Positions 11,109 to 22,387 of a stretch of DNA of 64,000 bases are shown here, one piece after another. A program made the position numbers and the translations under genes. Source of the DNA: Gonapodya prolifera JEL478 (Eukaryota; Monoblepharomycota; Monoblepharidomycetes; Monoblepharidales; Gonapodyaceae); assembly GCA_001574975.1 (NCBI GenBank), contig KQ965801.1, positions 1 through 64,000 of the forward strand, in the 5' to 3' direction. The notes under the pieces were generated by a model. It saw nothing but the letters and a program-made list of their open reading frames with translations, ran no database searches and was not told the origin of the DNA. How positions within the stretch are numbered: position 1 is the stretch's first letter; the number at the start of each line of letters is the position of its first letter.

Positions 11109-12108
11109 TCACGGCGAGGACGGCGGCGTCACGGGTACAAAAGCTGCGGTATCTGAGCAGAGGGGTAGTGACGACGGTAGGACGTATGCATTCGAAGCGT
11201 CAAGGGACGAGGAGAGGGCTGCGATGTTGGAGGCGGAGCGGAAAGACGCTCGAGTGGTGTCCATCTCCAGGGAGGCCAGGCGGGATTTGAGAATCACGAC
11301 GATGTGGGCGTGGTCTGATAGTGACCTGTGTTTTCCAACAAGCGTGTCAAAAGCGGTGTGGCGGGCGGCGGGCGGCGGGGACCGTGCTGATACGATGTCT
11401 GCGTCTGTTGCAGTCGCGCCGTGGTCGAGGAGGGGTTTGATGATTTCGGGGGTGCACTTCAATAGACGACGCGTCGAACGCAGTCCTGGGTCTGCGGTGG
11501 GTCAACACGACCTGGCCTCCCCTCCGATTGACAGGCACGAAACCGTCTCTTGTCCGGCCATGGTCCATTTGCGCAGTCGTAGCGTGCCTACCTCCGCCGA
11601 CTACCTAGCGCGAGGGAGAGTGGGCTGGGGAACCCGATGGTGTAGTGCCACCGGCGGTGAACCAAATATGGGCCATCCACACGCGGGTACCACATTCTGC
11701 GATTTTCCACGAGATGGCGCCTCTGGCTGACGCGCCGTGCTTGAGGAGTGTGTGGACGATGGAACGTGGGCGTGCATGATGGCGAGAGCCAGCGCAGACT
11801 CGCCCTCCACGGTGCCCGTTTTCCATTCGTATCTGCTCCGTAGAGATGCGTCTTTGGAGGAGAGCGTGACGTGCTTGCGAGTGTTTGGGCTTTGCGACGG
11901 CAAGAATGAGTCGGACGACGGCGGCGGCGTGGCTGAGGTCAATTGCGTAGATGAGCTGCGCGGAGAGAATTACAGGTATTGTTGCTGTGATGGTTGAGTG
12001 GCTCTTTTGAATTGAAAGGACGGGAACAGAGAAGACGGAACAGTTCGTATCTGAGGTGAGATTAAATATATGAAACCACCTTCGGGAGTTGACGTCGCAT
12101 GTAGTCAC
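11109..12108 (-). CDS. Ankyrin-repeat protein, frame-disturbed
   Basis: The minus strand encodes ankyrin-like text: AIDLSHAAAVVRLILAVAKP near 11950, ESALALAIMHAHV followed by IVHTLLKHGASARG near 11760-11800, and PEIIKPLLDHGATATDADIV near 11420, ending at a stop at 11109. Between the second and third pieces there is a one-base slip (near 11765) and probably one or two introns that I could not fix. Ankyrin repeats mediate protein contacts, and no catalytic domain is visible. It may be a paralogue of the N-terminal half of the ankyrin-kinase gene 2 kb away. The exact start is not resolved. Confidence 0.5.
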
Positions 12109-12672
12109 ACAAGGCAGGCAAAGAAGCTGAGCGTCATCCTAGTGTGATTGCTAAGCGTCGCATTGGGCAGATAACTGACTTCAAATGGTCGTTGCCGCGG
12201 GGGTCGGTCGCAATCGTCAGTTTGGAATGCAGGTGGGAGCATATCCCCCTCACTGAACTACTTAGAGATGCGGTCGCAAAACAAACGCTGTCTCATCTGC
12301 ACGGGCGTCCCTCTTCGGAGGGCCCCATAATTACCCCGCATTTCCTGGTACCGGCGTTTCATCTATTTAGCCGCCAGCACCCTGCGACCGGATTCCGCCA
12401 AGCGGCGGCGATGGCGGCGACTTCATTCGGCACGCTGATGCACGCACAGCAAGAGCCAGAAGAGGGATCCATCTAAGCAGCGCAGCTTACGTGTAGCGCG
12501 AGTTTTACCCCGCAAGGAAATGCTTCGGAGTCGGCCTAAGGCAGCTTGAGATGTTTGCTTCCTTCCTTGGCGCCTGGTATTGGCGAAACTCCCGGAGACC
12601 GGTCGCAGGTGCATGCGTGGTCAAGAGCCGCTTTAATTTTCGAACCTTCGTGACTCCCACCCGCGGCATCAC
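12109..12672. other. Divergent upstream region
   Basis: This is the 5' flank between the minus-strand ankyrin gene and the plus-strand zinc-finger gene. I see no coding exon or RNA in it. Confidence 0.4.
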
Positions 12673-13535
12673 ATGCAGTCCTCGGATCTCTCCCCGCATC
12701 ACCTCTCACCCCTCGAAGGCACACCTACAAAGGCCTTCAAATGTCCGCTGTGCGGGCGGACATTTACTAGGAGAGGTGAGCAGTCGGGAAGCTTTGGGGG
12801 GGCAGGTCGCCGGAGATGAAGGCGGGGAAGAATGGACACCTCCGCCATTGCAGCGATCGACGGACTGACCACTTGTCCTCCTTCGCCACCCTCACGCGCC
12901 AGACGTCATGCTCCGGCACCAAAAGCGCGTGACCTGCAAACTAAATTCCTACGTTCGGTACGTCGGCCCACCGTCCTCGCACACGACGAAGCCACCTCGG
13001 GACACAAACGGAACGTCCACGTTGATCCACCCGAGAGCCAATTTACCTCGTTCCAACTCAGGTGCATGAACTGTTTGCGAGCTTTCGGCCATCGCAAGCG
13101 CTTACAAACGTTTGTATACGCCGAACAGCCCCGAACATCCTTCCACGCTCCGCATCCATCGACCATAAATCCATCCCCGTCCGGCCCTCCTCCTCTCCCA
13201 CCGCCCTCACACCGTCACGACGCGGACTGGCGACTCGGACCGTTGGGATCGGGAGCACTCCTGATATCACCACCGCCGCTCACCAACCTTCGCGGCCATC
13301 GCACAGTCTTCCCCACCCACACGCCACAACGTCTCACTTCACCACCTCCATCGCGCGCCGCCAGAGCTTGTTTCCTCTCTCCTTCCATCCTACCAACGCA
13401 CACCTTCCTCTTTCGAATTCTCTACCCGCGTTACCGAGTTTCGCAGCGCTGGACCCCTCACCGGCGTTTCTCGAACCACGGTCCGTCTCTGTTCATCCTG
13501 ACTTGCCGGCGTTTCCTATGTTGGTGGGGTTATAG
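12673..13535 (+). CDS. Zinc-finger protein, paralogue 1
   Basis: The ATG at 12673 starts MQSSDLSPHHLSPLEGTP and runs into a zinc finger, KAFKCPLCGRTFTRRG. It is interrupted at exactly the same codon as in the paralogue at 15209: exon 1 is 103 bases in both. After the intron at 12776-12902 the finger continues DVMLRHQKRVTC, so the metal ligands read C-x2-C...H-x4-C. The C-terminus is Pro/Ser/Thr-rich and probably disordered, with NILPRSASIDHKS and the conserved end SPAFLEPRSVSVHPDLPAFP. One further intron or frame change between about 12959 and 13140 is needed to join these parts and is not resolved. It is probably a nuclear DNA-binding regulator. The target is unknown. Confidence 0.68.
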
Positions 13536-15208
13536 CTCCTGATGGTGTGGTTCGTGAAGTTGGAAGTTGGATGGGACGTGACGGGAAAGGGGGCGAGTGG
13601 AGTGTGTTTGGACGATCCACGCCGCACATTGCGTGTCTTGAAGTTTTGAACGATTGGGGGCGACGTGCTTGCGCCTTCGCCTGTGGCAAGTGGCAACTGG
13701 CGAGTTGCAAGTGCCATGTGGAAGCTGTACTTTGAGGGCCTTGGTGCCTCCTGCCGTTGTCTGCGCATGCGTGCCCGCACCAATTTTAGTATACTGACAT
13801 CACGTTTGCACATATTTGTACCACGAATGAATGTATTTCGTATATTCTACGTTGCTGGGCGCTCTCGGATCATTTGTAATTTAATCAGGAGTCACGGCGC
13901 AGACTAGCATAAGATCGTGATTATTGCATAAGCAACGAACATAATGCCTTGCTCAGCACAAGTATAGCTCAGCGTGATTGTTTCTCTTTCCTTGCCAGTC
14001 GCCACACAAGTCCCTTTCCCCAACCTGAACACCAGCGCTTCAAGTCTCTGCAGCACAAACAGTGTATCCAATTGAATTTGACGTCATGACTTGCAGGACA
14101 CTAATTTTTGGGGGAGTACCAAGTCAAGAGCGTCCTTGCAATATACTGGTCACTCGGCCCCGGCCCCATAGGCCTTCCATTCTTAACCGCACCACAAGAT
14201 AAGGGACATCGTCTTCTTTTGCGCTCTTTTGCGGGCGACGTAGCCGATAGATGTTTTGTTGTGATCGCGCCACCAGCTGGACAACAGAGGATAAACCTTA
14301 TTGATCCACCCCAACACCACGCCGCCCTTACAAAGATTGGTGCTGAGCCCTCTCTTCGAGTCTTTAGCTCTGCCCGGAACGCTTTCTTAGATATATCAGG
14401 TGCTCCAGCTGTTGGACCGTGATTGGGGCCAGGAAGTTTCTCCGTTCAATCTTGGAAAGAGCAGGCAACCATGTAATGGTCAAGAGATGCACGTATGAAT
14501 ATAAATTACGACCGGTTACATTCTGAAGAAGTGGCTATCGGAAGTCTCCGCCAATAAGTGGAGACGTCTCACAGGTTCGGCAAAATAGTATGTGCGCGCG
14601 CGGCGGCGGCGGCGGCGACTTGACTCAAGCTTGGCAAACGTCCGGGATGCGATACAGGTAATTCTCGTAGACTTAATGTGATTCTAAGGTCGCGAGTGTG
14701 TGTCCCATCGTCTGGGAAAAAACGTCGACTGAAGTGATTGAGTTCGAGGATGGAAACAATTACGACACGACCAAAACAGAGAGAGCAAAGAGTTGATTTT
14801 TGGGCAACAAAAGGAAAGGCATTCTTTTTTCGACTCGCCAAAAACGTGGATGACCTTAATTCTGTGTAAACAATGACGAATAAGGGAAAGGACAAGGATG
14901 CGGGGATCGTCAAGCGAAGGATGAACCTCTTTATCCGCCGCCACTTGCAACCCTGACCCGCCTTATCAAACAGGCGCAGCGCTGCTCCCACCCGATTACT
15001 TACGTTAAGCCGATTCTCACGCACTCGGACGCCGTGTGAAAGCATCTTCTTCTCACGCCTGCTCTTTAGGAACCCCGATTTACGGAAATCAGGTCCGCCA
15101 CCACACTTCGGGAAACGGTGCACGGATCTGTTCGCGGAGAACTTTTGCAAGGATTCGCCACCCCGCACAAACAACAGTCGCCATACGTTCGCTTCTCCAA
15201 CTCCCGCC
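13536..15208. other. Spacer between zinc-finger paralogues
   Basis: This is about 1.7 kb with no gene I can support. It contains a short GCG run near 14600 and a stretch near 14650-14715 with faint tRNA-like pattern that I rejected. Confidence 0.4.
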
Positions 15209-16004
15209 ATGTCGGCGCATCACCCTGGCTCGTTTCGACTCTCTCCAATCGAAGGCGTACCTAGCAAGGCATTTCGGTGCCCCGCATGTGGACGGACGTT
15301 TACGAGAAAAGGTACGCAGATGCGGCATTGCTTCTGCAGACTGGACTTCCATTGCTGATGCTGCCTGCCTCGCAGACGTGATGCTACGGCATCAAACACG
15401 CGTGACATGCAGACTCAACAGGCTCGTCAGGAACGACCCGCAACCTCCCAAAAAGGCATCCAGACGGGCGTCGAAGCAAAGGCGAGGAGGAGTACGGGAC
15501 AGAGAGGAGACGGCAGCAGGACCAGTCTCCACTACCATCGTGGCCGACGCACAACGTCCAGTGTCTCCCCCCGACACAACTCTTCCCAACAGTCCCACCC
15601 GACTGTCGCCATCACCCACGTCTGCAGTGCCCATTCTGCCCCGCTCGGCCTCCATGGACCACCGCTCTCTTCCACTTCCAGTACATCCTGCTCCGTACAT
15701 CCCTTCTCGCCGGGAGTCAACGCCGCTGCCTGTCCTGTCTCCAGGTACGATCGATGACACTATGCGCCAATTCCCACAGGAGTACGAGGAGCGCACGTGG
15801 CACCCGGTGGTGAACTACCACCCGTTCTCCCAGCCTGCAGCACAGCAGCTCGTCGCCGTCTCACCCCGTGGAGTCCACCCAGCGCAGCAGCGGTGGGCGA
15901 GTCGGTCGCCAACTGTTAGTCAGCACTCCTCGCCGGCGTTCCTCGAGCCCTTCCCCGTCTCGGTCCATCCTGGTGTCCCAAGTTTCCCGCTCGTGATGGG
16001 GTAG
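15209..16004 (+). CDS. Zinc-finger protein, paralogue 2
   Basis: Two exons, 15209-15311 and 15376-16004, give an intact reading frame. The protein starts MSAHHPGSFRLSPIEGVP and has the finger KAFRCPACGRTFTRKG, then DVMLRHQTRVTC after the intron (C-x2-C...H-x4-C). A basic patch follows (KKASRRASKQRR), which could serve as a nuclear localisation signal. The long tail is low-complexity and Pro/Ser-rich (ILPRSASMDHRSLPLPVHP) and ends SPAFLEPFPVSVHPGVPSFP. The finger, intron position, mid-protein motif and C-terminal motif are shared with paralogue 1, so this is a tandem duplication. The shared C-terminal motif SPAFLEPxxVSVHPxxPxFP suggests a conserved partner-binding peptide. It is probably a transcription factor. 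The family name is unknown. Confidence 0.8.
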
Positions 16005-17344
16005 AAGGCTGGGCGGCGACGGCAGGCGAGCAAGGGAGGGAGATTTTCATTGGGTTGCAGTTTCTTATCTTTGTCGAAGGACTAGAGGACGGGAGAGCCT
16101 GCGCAGACGTCTGCGGCTCGGGGGATGTGGAGATTCCGGACGGATTTGCAAACACATACCTCATCAACCCCACCCCACGCCCCGTCCCGTAGCTGTTCTT
16201 GTACTTTCACTCTTTGTATATCTCAATGCATCTTCTGACTTCTCCACCGACTGAGACTCCGCCGTCTCCCGTCCGCGATCCTTTGCATCCCTTGCGCTCA
16301 GCTTCGGACTGGCGACGCTTCCCCACCTCCCACCCCTCCTGCGTCATCCTCACCCGCAATCCAGACCTCTCATCGTCGATCCACGCCAGCCGTGTCCCGC
16401 TTCTCGCTGTGTCCAATCCTGCTGTCCTCCGCGACCGGGTCCGTGATGAACCGGAGATGGACAGCGGGGCGTCGTCTGGCAAGAAAATGCTCCGGAATGG
16501 CACGGATATCGCAGTTTCGTCGTCTCATTCGACGCGCGAGGTGGAACACAGGGGGTTTGTGGGAATGTGGTGGCTTGACCGGGCCGCAGGTCAGGAAGGT
16601 TTCGAACAAGGGACGTAACGGACCGGGCACGTGCCATTTTTCGTTGTGGTGACTGTGGGATAATGTGGGTGGGATAATGTAGGCCTTATGAGCGTTCGGT
16701 GATACGGGAGAGGTGAGATGCATTCGATGAATCTCAGGGAGTTCTTGGGACTGTACCAACTGGGAAAATGATTGTGCTTGATAGTTTGATAGTTTGATGA
16801 GGATTTATACCTCTCTTCGTGGACGGATATTTAAGAAAACTCGAAGGATAGTCATAGAACTCATCTTATGGAGCTGATGAGCAGGATTTCTGAAACGCAG
16901 ACGGAATGGCCGTGAAGGACCGGGCTCGAGGAACGAAAGGTCCGCTGAGCTGCTTAGTGTGAATGTTTAACTGTTACTATCATGTTGTTTGAATCAAAGA
17001 ATGGAGTTGGTTCGAATTGACAGAAGTTGCTTTGGCCACTCGCAACGACGCTCCCCTCGAATCAAGACGAGAGGACGGGTTGTTTGTACAGAGGGACGCA
17101 ACCAGGGACGCAACCAATTTTCCGGATTCGCAGCAACGAGGTTAAACCATGACCTCGCTTCGAAACCCAGTCGCACTCCTCTACTTGTTTTCAACCCCGT
17201 GAATTCCAATCGTACAAGAGAAAAAAAAAACCTTCCGTCAAAAAAACGCCCGTAGTACGGCACACTCCCACGCCACAATGATCTGTATACCTCAAAGCCT
17301 CTACTCTCTCCCCACCCCGCATCCTTCATAAAGTGGACATAAGC
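16005..17344. other. Intergenic between zinc-finger gene 2 and wall-protein gene
   Basis: Converging 3' flanks. Long frames at 16199-16759 exist on both strands but have no recognisable domain or intron signals. I see nothing definite. Confidence 0.4.
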
Positions 17345-18557
17345 TTAAAGAAGCGCGGCAAGACCTCCCACAAGGGCCGCGCCGAAGCTCCAGAGGCCGG
17401 ACATGGGTGCGGCTGGTGGCCGGAGGTGGAGGTGGACGGTGGCGCAAAGGGTTGGGAGTTGGAGCAAGAGAAAACCAACCACGCAACAACACGACAAACG
17501 CACCTTCACCAACACCACCAGGCTTAGGCGTCGGGCTGGCCGTAGCCTGAGCCGCGACAGTGCTACTCGCAGCCGGAGCGCTCGCGGTCACGATCTGGCC
17601 CGCTGCGGACGAGCCGGCGGTCGAGGTCGTGGACGCGGCAGCGGACGAGGACGAGGACGGGGTGGTTGCCGGTGGTGGAGTCGGGCTTGCGGCGCGGGTG
17701 GTCGTGGTTGTGGGGGGTGGGGGCGGGGGCGGTGGAGGAGGAGGGGGAGGAGCTGGTGGAAGGTGGGGTTAGAAACTTGGGGAAAGGTGAGAGAGTGTGA
17801 CTGAAGACTTACGAGGAGGAGGAGGAGGAGGAGGCGGGGGAGGGGGAGCGCTTCCCGGTGGGGGAGGGGGAGGGGGAGGACCCGGAGGAGTGGGCGGTGG
17901 CGGCGGGGCTGGAGTGAACGCGTGAGTGACAGTGAGTGAGGTGGGAGGGTGAAGTAGACTTACGTGGAACTGGGCAGCAGTTGGTTGTGGTACAGATGGC
18001 CCTTTGTGGAACGTTTCGTCAGTTATCGTCGAGTGAGGAGAGCAAGGTGATTGCGTGGGATCCGAAGTACGTTCTCGGGCAATCTCGTTCGTTTGAGCCG
18101 AATGCATGCCCTTTCCACGTCCGGGTAGATGTCTCCGGCACTCACATGTTGTTGCAAGTGTAAGCGCAGACTCTTGCTGGCAGCTGGCAGAAGACGCTCA
18201 GCTCTCCCCGAGCCGCATTAGCTTGGGGACAGGCGTTGAATGTGCCATCTGGACAGGCGGGCAACGGGGTCTCTGGAGGGGGAGGGTGGATGAATGAGAA
18301 CGTGATGAAAAGGACTGTGTGTGGGGGACGACTCACGGGCGAACGTGGGGACGAAGAGCGCGAGCACAGCAATCAGCAGAAGACCTCGGGTGGCTGCGAT
18401 CGAGCGTGGGTCGGAGTCGCGGTGAGAGACGGGTGGGGGAGACCGGATCCAAGAAGGGGAGAGATACCATCCCGATTTGGAAAAGTCAGCGCCGGCAACG
18501 AGGGGAGCGGATCGCAGTAGAGCACGTACCAGACGACGCTGCCTTGCTGTGCGCCAT
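17345..18557 (-). CDS. Secreted Cys-rich, proline-rich protein with GPI-like tail
   Basis: The start MAHSKAASS lies in exon 1 (18530-18557). The intron at 18394-18529 joins it to TRGLLLIAVLALFVPTFA in exon 2 (18337-18393), giving a typical signal peptide. Exon 3 (18146-18272) encodes a Cys-rich module (CPDGTFNACPQ..., FCQLPARVCAYTCNN). A small exon adds ICTTTNCCPVP, for about eight cysteines in all. Two exons of nearly pure proline follow (near 17900-17815 and 17755-17700), then a Ser/Thr/Ala-rich stretch (TPSSSSSAASTTSTAGSSAA). A last exon gives MSGLWSFGAALVGGLAALL and a TAA stop at 17345. The end fits a GPI-attachment signal. Together this indicates a surface or wall protein with a Cys-rich head on an extended stalk. 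All visible splices keep frame. The function of the head is unknown. Confidence 0.78.
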
Positions 18558-18907
18558 TGCAGATGCGGAGAGTGGGCGGAGGTCGCGCGGTGGGAGAGAA
18601 AGGGATGGAATCGCGGGGTGTGGCTGAGCGCAAGGGCACAGACTCAACATGACGAAAGGTAACAAAGAAAGATGCCATTGGTAGTTGTGAACGACATATC
18701 ACGAGATTCGAATTGGAAAATTGACGGGAATGTGTTCTGCGGTGTTCACTCTTTGATGGTTCAAAAAATCGTTTGAAGGAGGCAGCAGCATTGACAAATT
18801 ACCAGCATGTGTAGCAAATATTGCAAAATGCAAGTTTCCAGGACTTGGGACCACGATTGGCTACGCTTGCTGATGACGGTCACTGCGGCCCCTTCCAAAG
18901 CCCACAC
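18558..18907. other. Spacer between wall-protein gene and Copia relic
   Basis: This is the 5' flank of the wall-protein gene. No motif beyond general promoter sequence is visible to me. Confidence 0.3.
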
Positions 18908-19075
18908 TGTTGAAATTCTGCTGGACATCCAATCATATTTGGCCACGTAGAAAGAGCTAGTTTGATAAGCTAGTAGCATATCCTTTTCCTTTGTCTTCAT
19001 TCTTGGACAGATTCGTATTGACAGGTCTGGACCGCCTACAATTCAAAAACATTAAGAGTCTCACTACATCCCTAC
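18908..19075 (+). repeat. Copia LTR (5' end of relic)
   Basis: About 165 bases beginning TGTTGAAATTCTGC. It matches, with many differences, the two LTRs of the element at 32250-36617. The inner boundary is approximate. Confidence 0.7.
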
Positions 19076-20980
19076 ACTATGTCATGTCTATGGATTTGAA
19101 GGACTGTCTTCCATCATATCCCTACCAAAAGTTAGACCCCTTCCATGAATAGTCTCAACACCTACCTTGAACTCTTGGAGCCTTGGTTCATCTATCACTG
19201 CAACTTGGAGTACATTGATGGAATAAAGAAAGAGCCAGTGAAGGCAACTGGAGAAAGGGAGGAAGATTTCAAGAAGAGGCAGAAGGAGTGGTCAATACAG
19301 AACAGCAAGGCTTACCTGATGTGACGAACCAGTCTGAGCAACAAAGCCCCTCCTCAAGGGTAGTTAAAACACTGTTCACCTCTTTGCAGCTATCAAAGCC
19401 AGCTTCCAGCTGAAATCAGCAGACTTGATCACCCTGCAAAGACAGTTGATTGACAGGAAGATGTAACCTGGAGAACCTATTGCCATTTGGCACCCACACA
19501 TTATTAAGTTTGGATGCAAGTGCAAAAGCATACGCAGAGAGGAAATCACCTTTCAGGATGAATTTGATTGGACATATATGAACATTGATCCAAAGTACCA
19601 TAACGTGATGAACATCATGAAGGACGTCAAAGACCTCAACTCAATGATGCTTTGAGAGTGGCTACAGCAGGAAGAAAGGCATCTTAACACCCTAGTGTAG
19701 ATTGAAGAGGCGTCACAGGTGTACAACACCAAACATTTGGGAAGTAAGAAGAGGTTTGGCAAAAGCTCACCTAATTCACCCAATCTGCATGCACTCCATG
19801 AAGCCCCAACACACTGCTGACAACTGCTGGTTCCTCCACCCAGAGCTCTAACCTGAACAGAAAGATTGATCCAACCATAAGGCAGGAAAGGATCAGCAAA
19901 ACAAAAATGGTGATACCTCAGAAGTTAATGCAGTATCCTTTACATACATCAGCACAACCACTCAGGATGACGGCAATGCACCATTTCTGTGGGATACTGG
20001 AACAGAAAGTCATATTCTGTTTGATCATTGTGACTTTGTCTCAATTGAACCCTCACCTATCAAAACCATAGGTACAGGAGTCCCAAGCTTGCAGTTGGAA
20101 GTCCTGGGAAGGGGTGACGTCAGACCCCCAATTATTGAACCCAAAACCAACAAGCCAAACAGGAACATGCTTGCCCTGAAGAATGTGCTATATGCACCAG
20201 CGTTCCATACCAAACTGGTGGCTCACTAACCCTTTGACAAATGGGGATGCAAAATTGTCAGAAAGGATGGATTTGTTACTATCCTAATGCCAAACAATCA
20301 GACAGTGTTTGAAGTGACTCTTGATAAGACGTGCACTAACTCTGACCACATGTTTGTAACCCCAGAGCAACCTGTGGAGGTGAACCTATCTCTTGGCAAC
20401 ATCGGATCTAAGACTGATCTCTTGTTTCTCATGCAAAATTGGTTTGCTCACCTTAGCCTTCAAGCAATCAAGAAGATGTATGTGGAAGAGTTGGTCACTG
20501 GACTTCCTGGAGAGAAGTCCAAACTTAAGGATCACAATATGGTCTACAAAGGATGTGTGATGGGACATCAACCACACACAAATGTTCCAAATCCGAATCC
20601 AACACCTTGCTCAACCATACCTTGGGAGAAACTCCATGCCAATCTCACAGTGGTAATGGAACTAGGCACACCACTCAATTATTGCTACATGCTAACAGTG
20701 TACAACAAATGCTTAGGACTCACCACAAACAGGCATCTTGTCACAAAGGAGCAGGCAAGGCCAGCCTTCATTGAGATCACCCTGTGGGGAGAGACGCAAA
20801 CTGGCAATAAGTGCAAAGTTCTTGAAATGGACCATGGGAGTGTATTCAAAAACTCACAGATCAAATTCTTTTGTTGAAAGAAAGGAGTTGATGATTGATA
20901 CACCATTGTGAAGGCCCATGAACAGAATGGCTCCACTGAAGTCAACAATCAAATTCTTCAGCAATGTACTTGCAGTAGGT
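18908..20980 (+). mobile_element. Ty1/Copia LTR retrotransposon, old broken copy
   Basis: A plus-strand Copia relic. An LTR-like end starting TGTTGAAATTC is at 18908. It is followed by gag-like sequence, a protease-like stretch near 19990-20010, a GAG-pre-integrase region near 20290-20560 and the start of the integrase core near 20640-20870. No reverse transcriptase or RNase H part is recognisable, and no matching far LTR was found. The copy is broken, with more than ten interruptions, and looks old. It belongs to the same family as the minus-strand element at 32250-36617, as shown by shared LTR and coding text. Confidence 0.85.
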
Positions 20981-21568
20981 AGTCATATTTTGGTTCCTGA
21001 AATCTAAAAGTCCAGTTTTTCAACCATAGCAGCAATCCAGGGACTCATCAATGCCTGTTACAGCATTTCAGAGCTATGCTTTTCACTCTTACATGTCCAA
21101 ATATCAGCCTGTTGCACTTGACCAAGAAGACAAGGAGGTCATGTTGACATATGATGAGATGTTCTGAAGCAGATTTTGATCAACTTAACAAGTTTTTTGT
21201 TTGATCTTGGAGGACTCAGTGCGTACCCTGATTGGAGATGTGGGAACAAATTGCAAGAGTTGTGAAATGCCATGGCACATAGGGATGCAAGATTCCATCA
21301 GTTGCAAATACTGCAAACATAAACTGACCTAGATGATGTGAGGTAGCACGTTTTCCAAGGGTTTTGGATTGACACTCTAACTAGCTAGTGTGAATTAGCA
21401 ATGAATGTAGAGAATTGTTTTAATTGACCACAAAATTGGGACAAATATAAGCATCCACCTGGATGTAAGTTATACAATTGCCGTTTTTCTAATCAAAAGG
21501 TCATAAGTAGTACAGCTAATCAGCCTCATGCTCCCAATCAGGAAGCTGAAGGCCCTTTCGCAATTTGT
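20981..21568. other. AT-rich spacer after the Copia relic
   Basis: There is no clear gene. A short plus-strand stretch near 21250-21330 could encode two CxxC pairs (CKSCEMPWH and CKYCKHKL), but no open context supports it. Confidence 0.3.
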
Positions 21569-22387
21569 TCACAGATGCTGCCAGAAGTAGAAGTGCCACA
21601 ATAACTGCACAAGAATAGATGACAATTGCCACAATTCAAGCAATACAAAATCCCATGAGGAGAGACTGTTGTCCTGCCATGTACTCCAAGGATGGTATCC
21701 AATCTTCCTCCTGATCAGTGCCCATTGAGAAGCCAATGGCAATAAAGGTTGAGTGCAGGGCAATGTGGATCCAGGGGATAAGACAGAGACTTGGGTATTG
21801 GAAATTGTCAGGAACTTGACACGTGATGAGCTGTCATGAACAGTTGAATTTGTTAATGTCAATTTACAACACTATCCAGTACACCTTGGTCTCAGTCCTC
21901 ATTGCATCCAAGACATCCACAACTTTGTTCATATTACTGTTGCATCTAATGCATAGAAAAGCACACCAATGGTTCCAGAAGCCTTGAATCTGATAATGGT
22001 GGAGCAAGCCCCGTCAGGATGTGTGAAGTGTCCGATCAAAGAATGATGATGGACAGTATCAAAATTGCCAGATGAAATATCCTTGTGGCCACAGAGTAGG
22101 CAAAAATGATCTTGCGCTGAGTGGGGAACCAAAATTGCCCAAAAGGTAATCAGAGATTCTGACAGGAACATCTTCCACGCCCCAACAATTGACAGAGGCG
22201 TCCTACTCACCACGATGTAATACCTATTGTGAGCAATCTTGTGTGTGTTGTTGCCGTTTCGTAAATGATTTATGATGGCCTCTCGTATTTGAAAATTTGA
22301 CATACAAGATCCCGCCTGAGTCCTGGATTGGGACATCACTTGGTTTGGTGGGGGAGCAGACTTCTTGATGGGAATGTATGATGTCAT
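21569..22387 (-). other. Possible hypothetical gene, two coding stretches
   Basis: Two minus-strand stretches, 22387-21929 (152 codons) and 21862-21569 (97 codons), could be exons of one gene. Their composition is protein-like, with hydrophobic segments such as WAILVPHSAQ and GTIGVLFYALDATVI, which could be membrane helices. I recognise no family. Codon and base composition is more AT-rich than the kinase gene next door and resembles the Copia relic on the other side, so it may be repeat-derived. Confidence 0.25.

Noticed and set aside
14650-14715. tRNA-like stretch (GACTTAATGTG with a possible TAA anticodon and a T-arm-like end TGTGTGTCCCATCGTC)
   Set aside because: The box B match is poor (GTGTGTGTCC for GGTTCGANTCC), the acceptor stem pairs badly, the D-arm is not convincing and there is no T-run behind it.
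17560-17772. Plus-strand Gly/Val-rich frame that looks like a secreted protein
   Set aside because: It is antisense to the Pro/Thr/Ser stalk of the wall-protein gene, whose exons have proper splice sites and a signal peptide.
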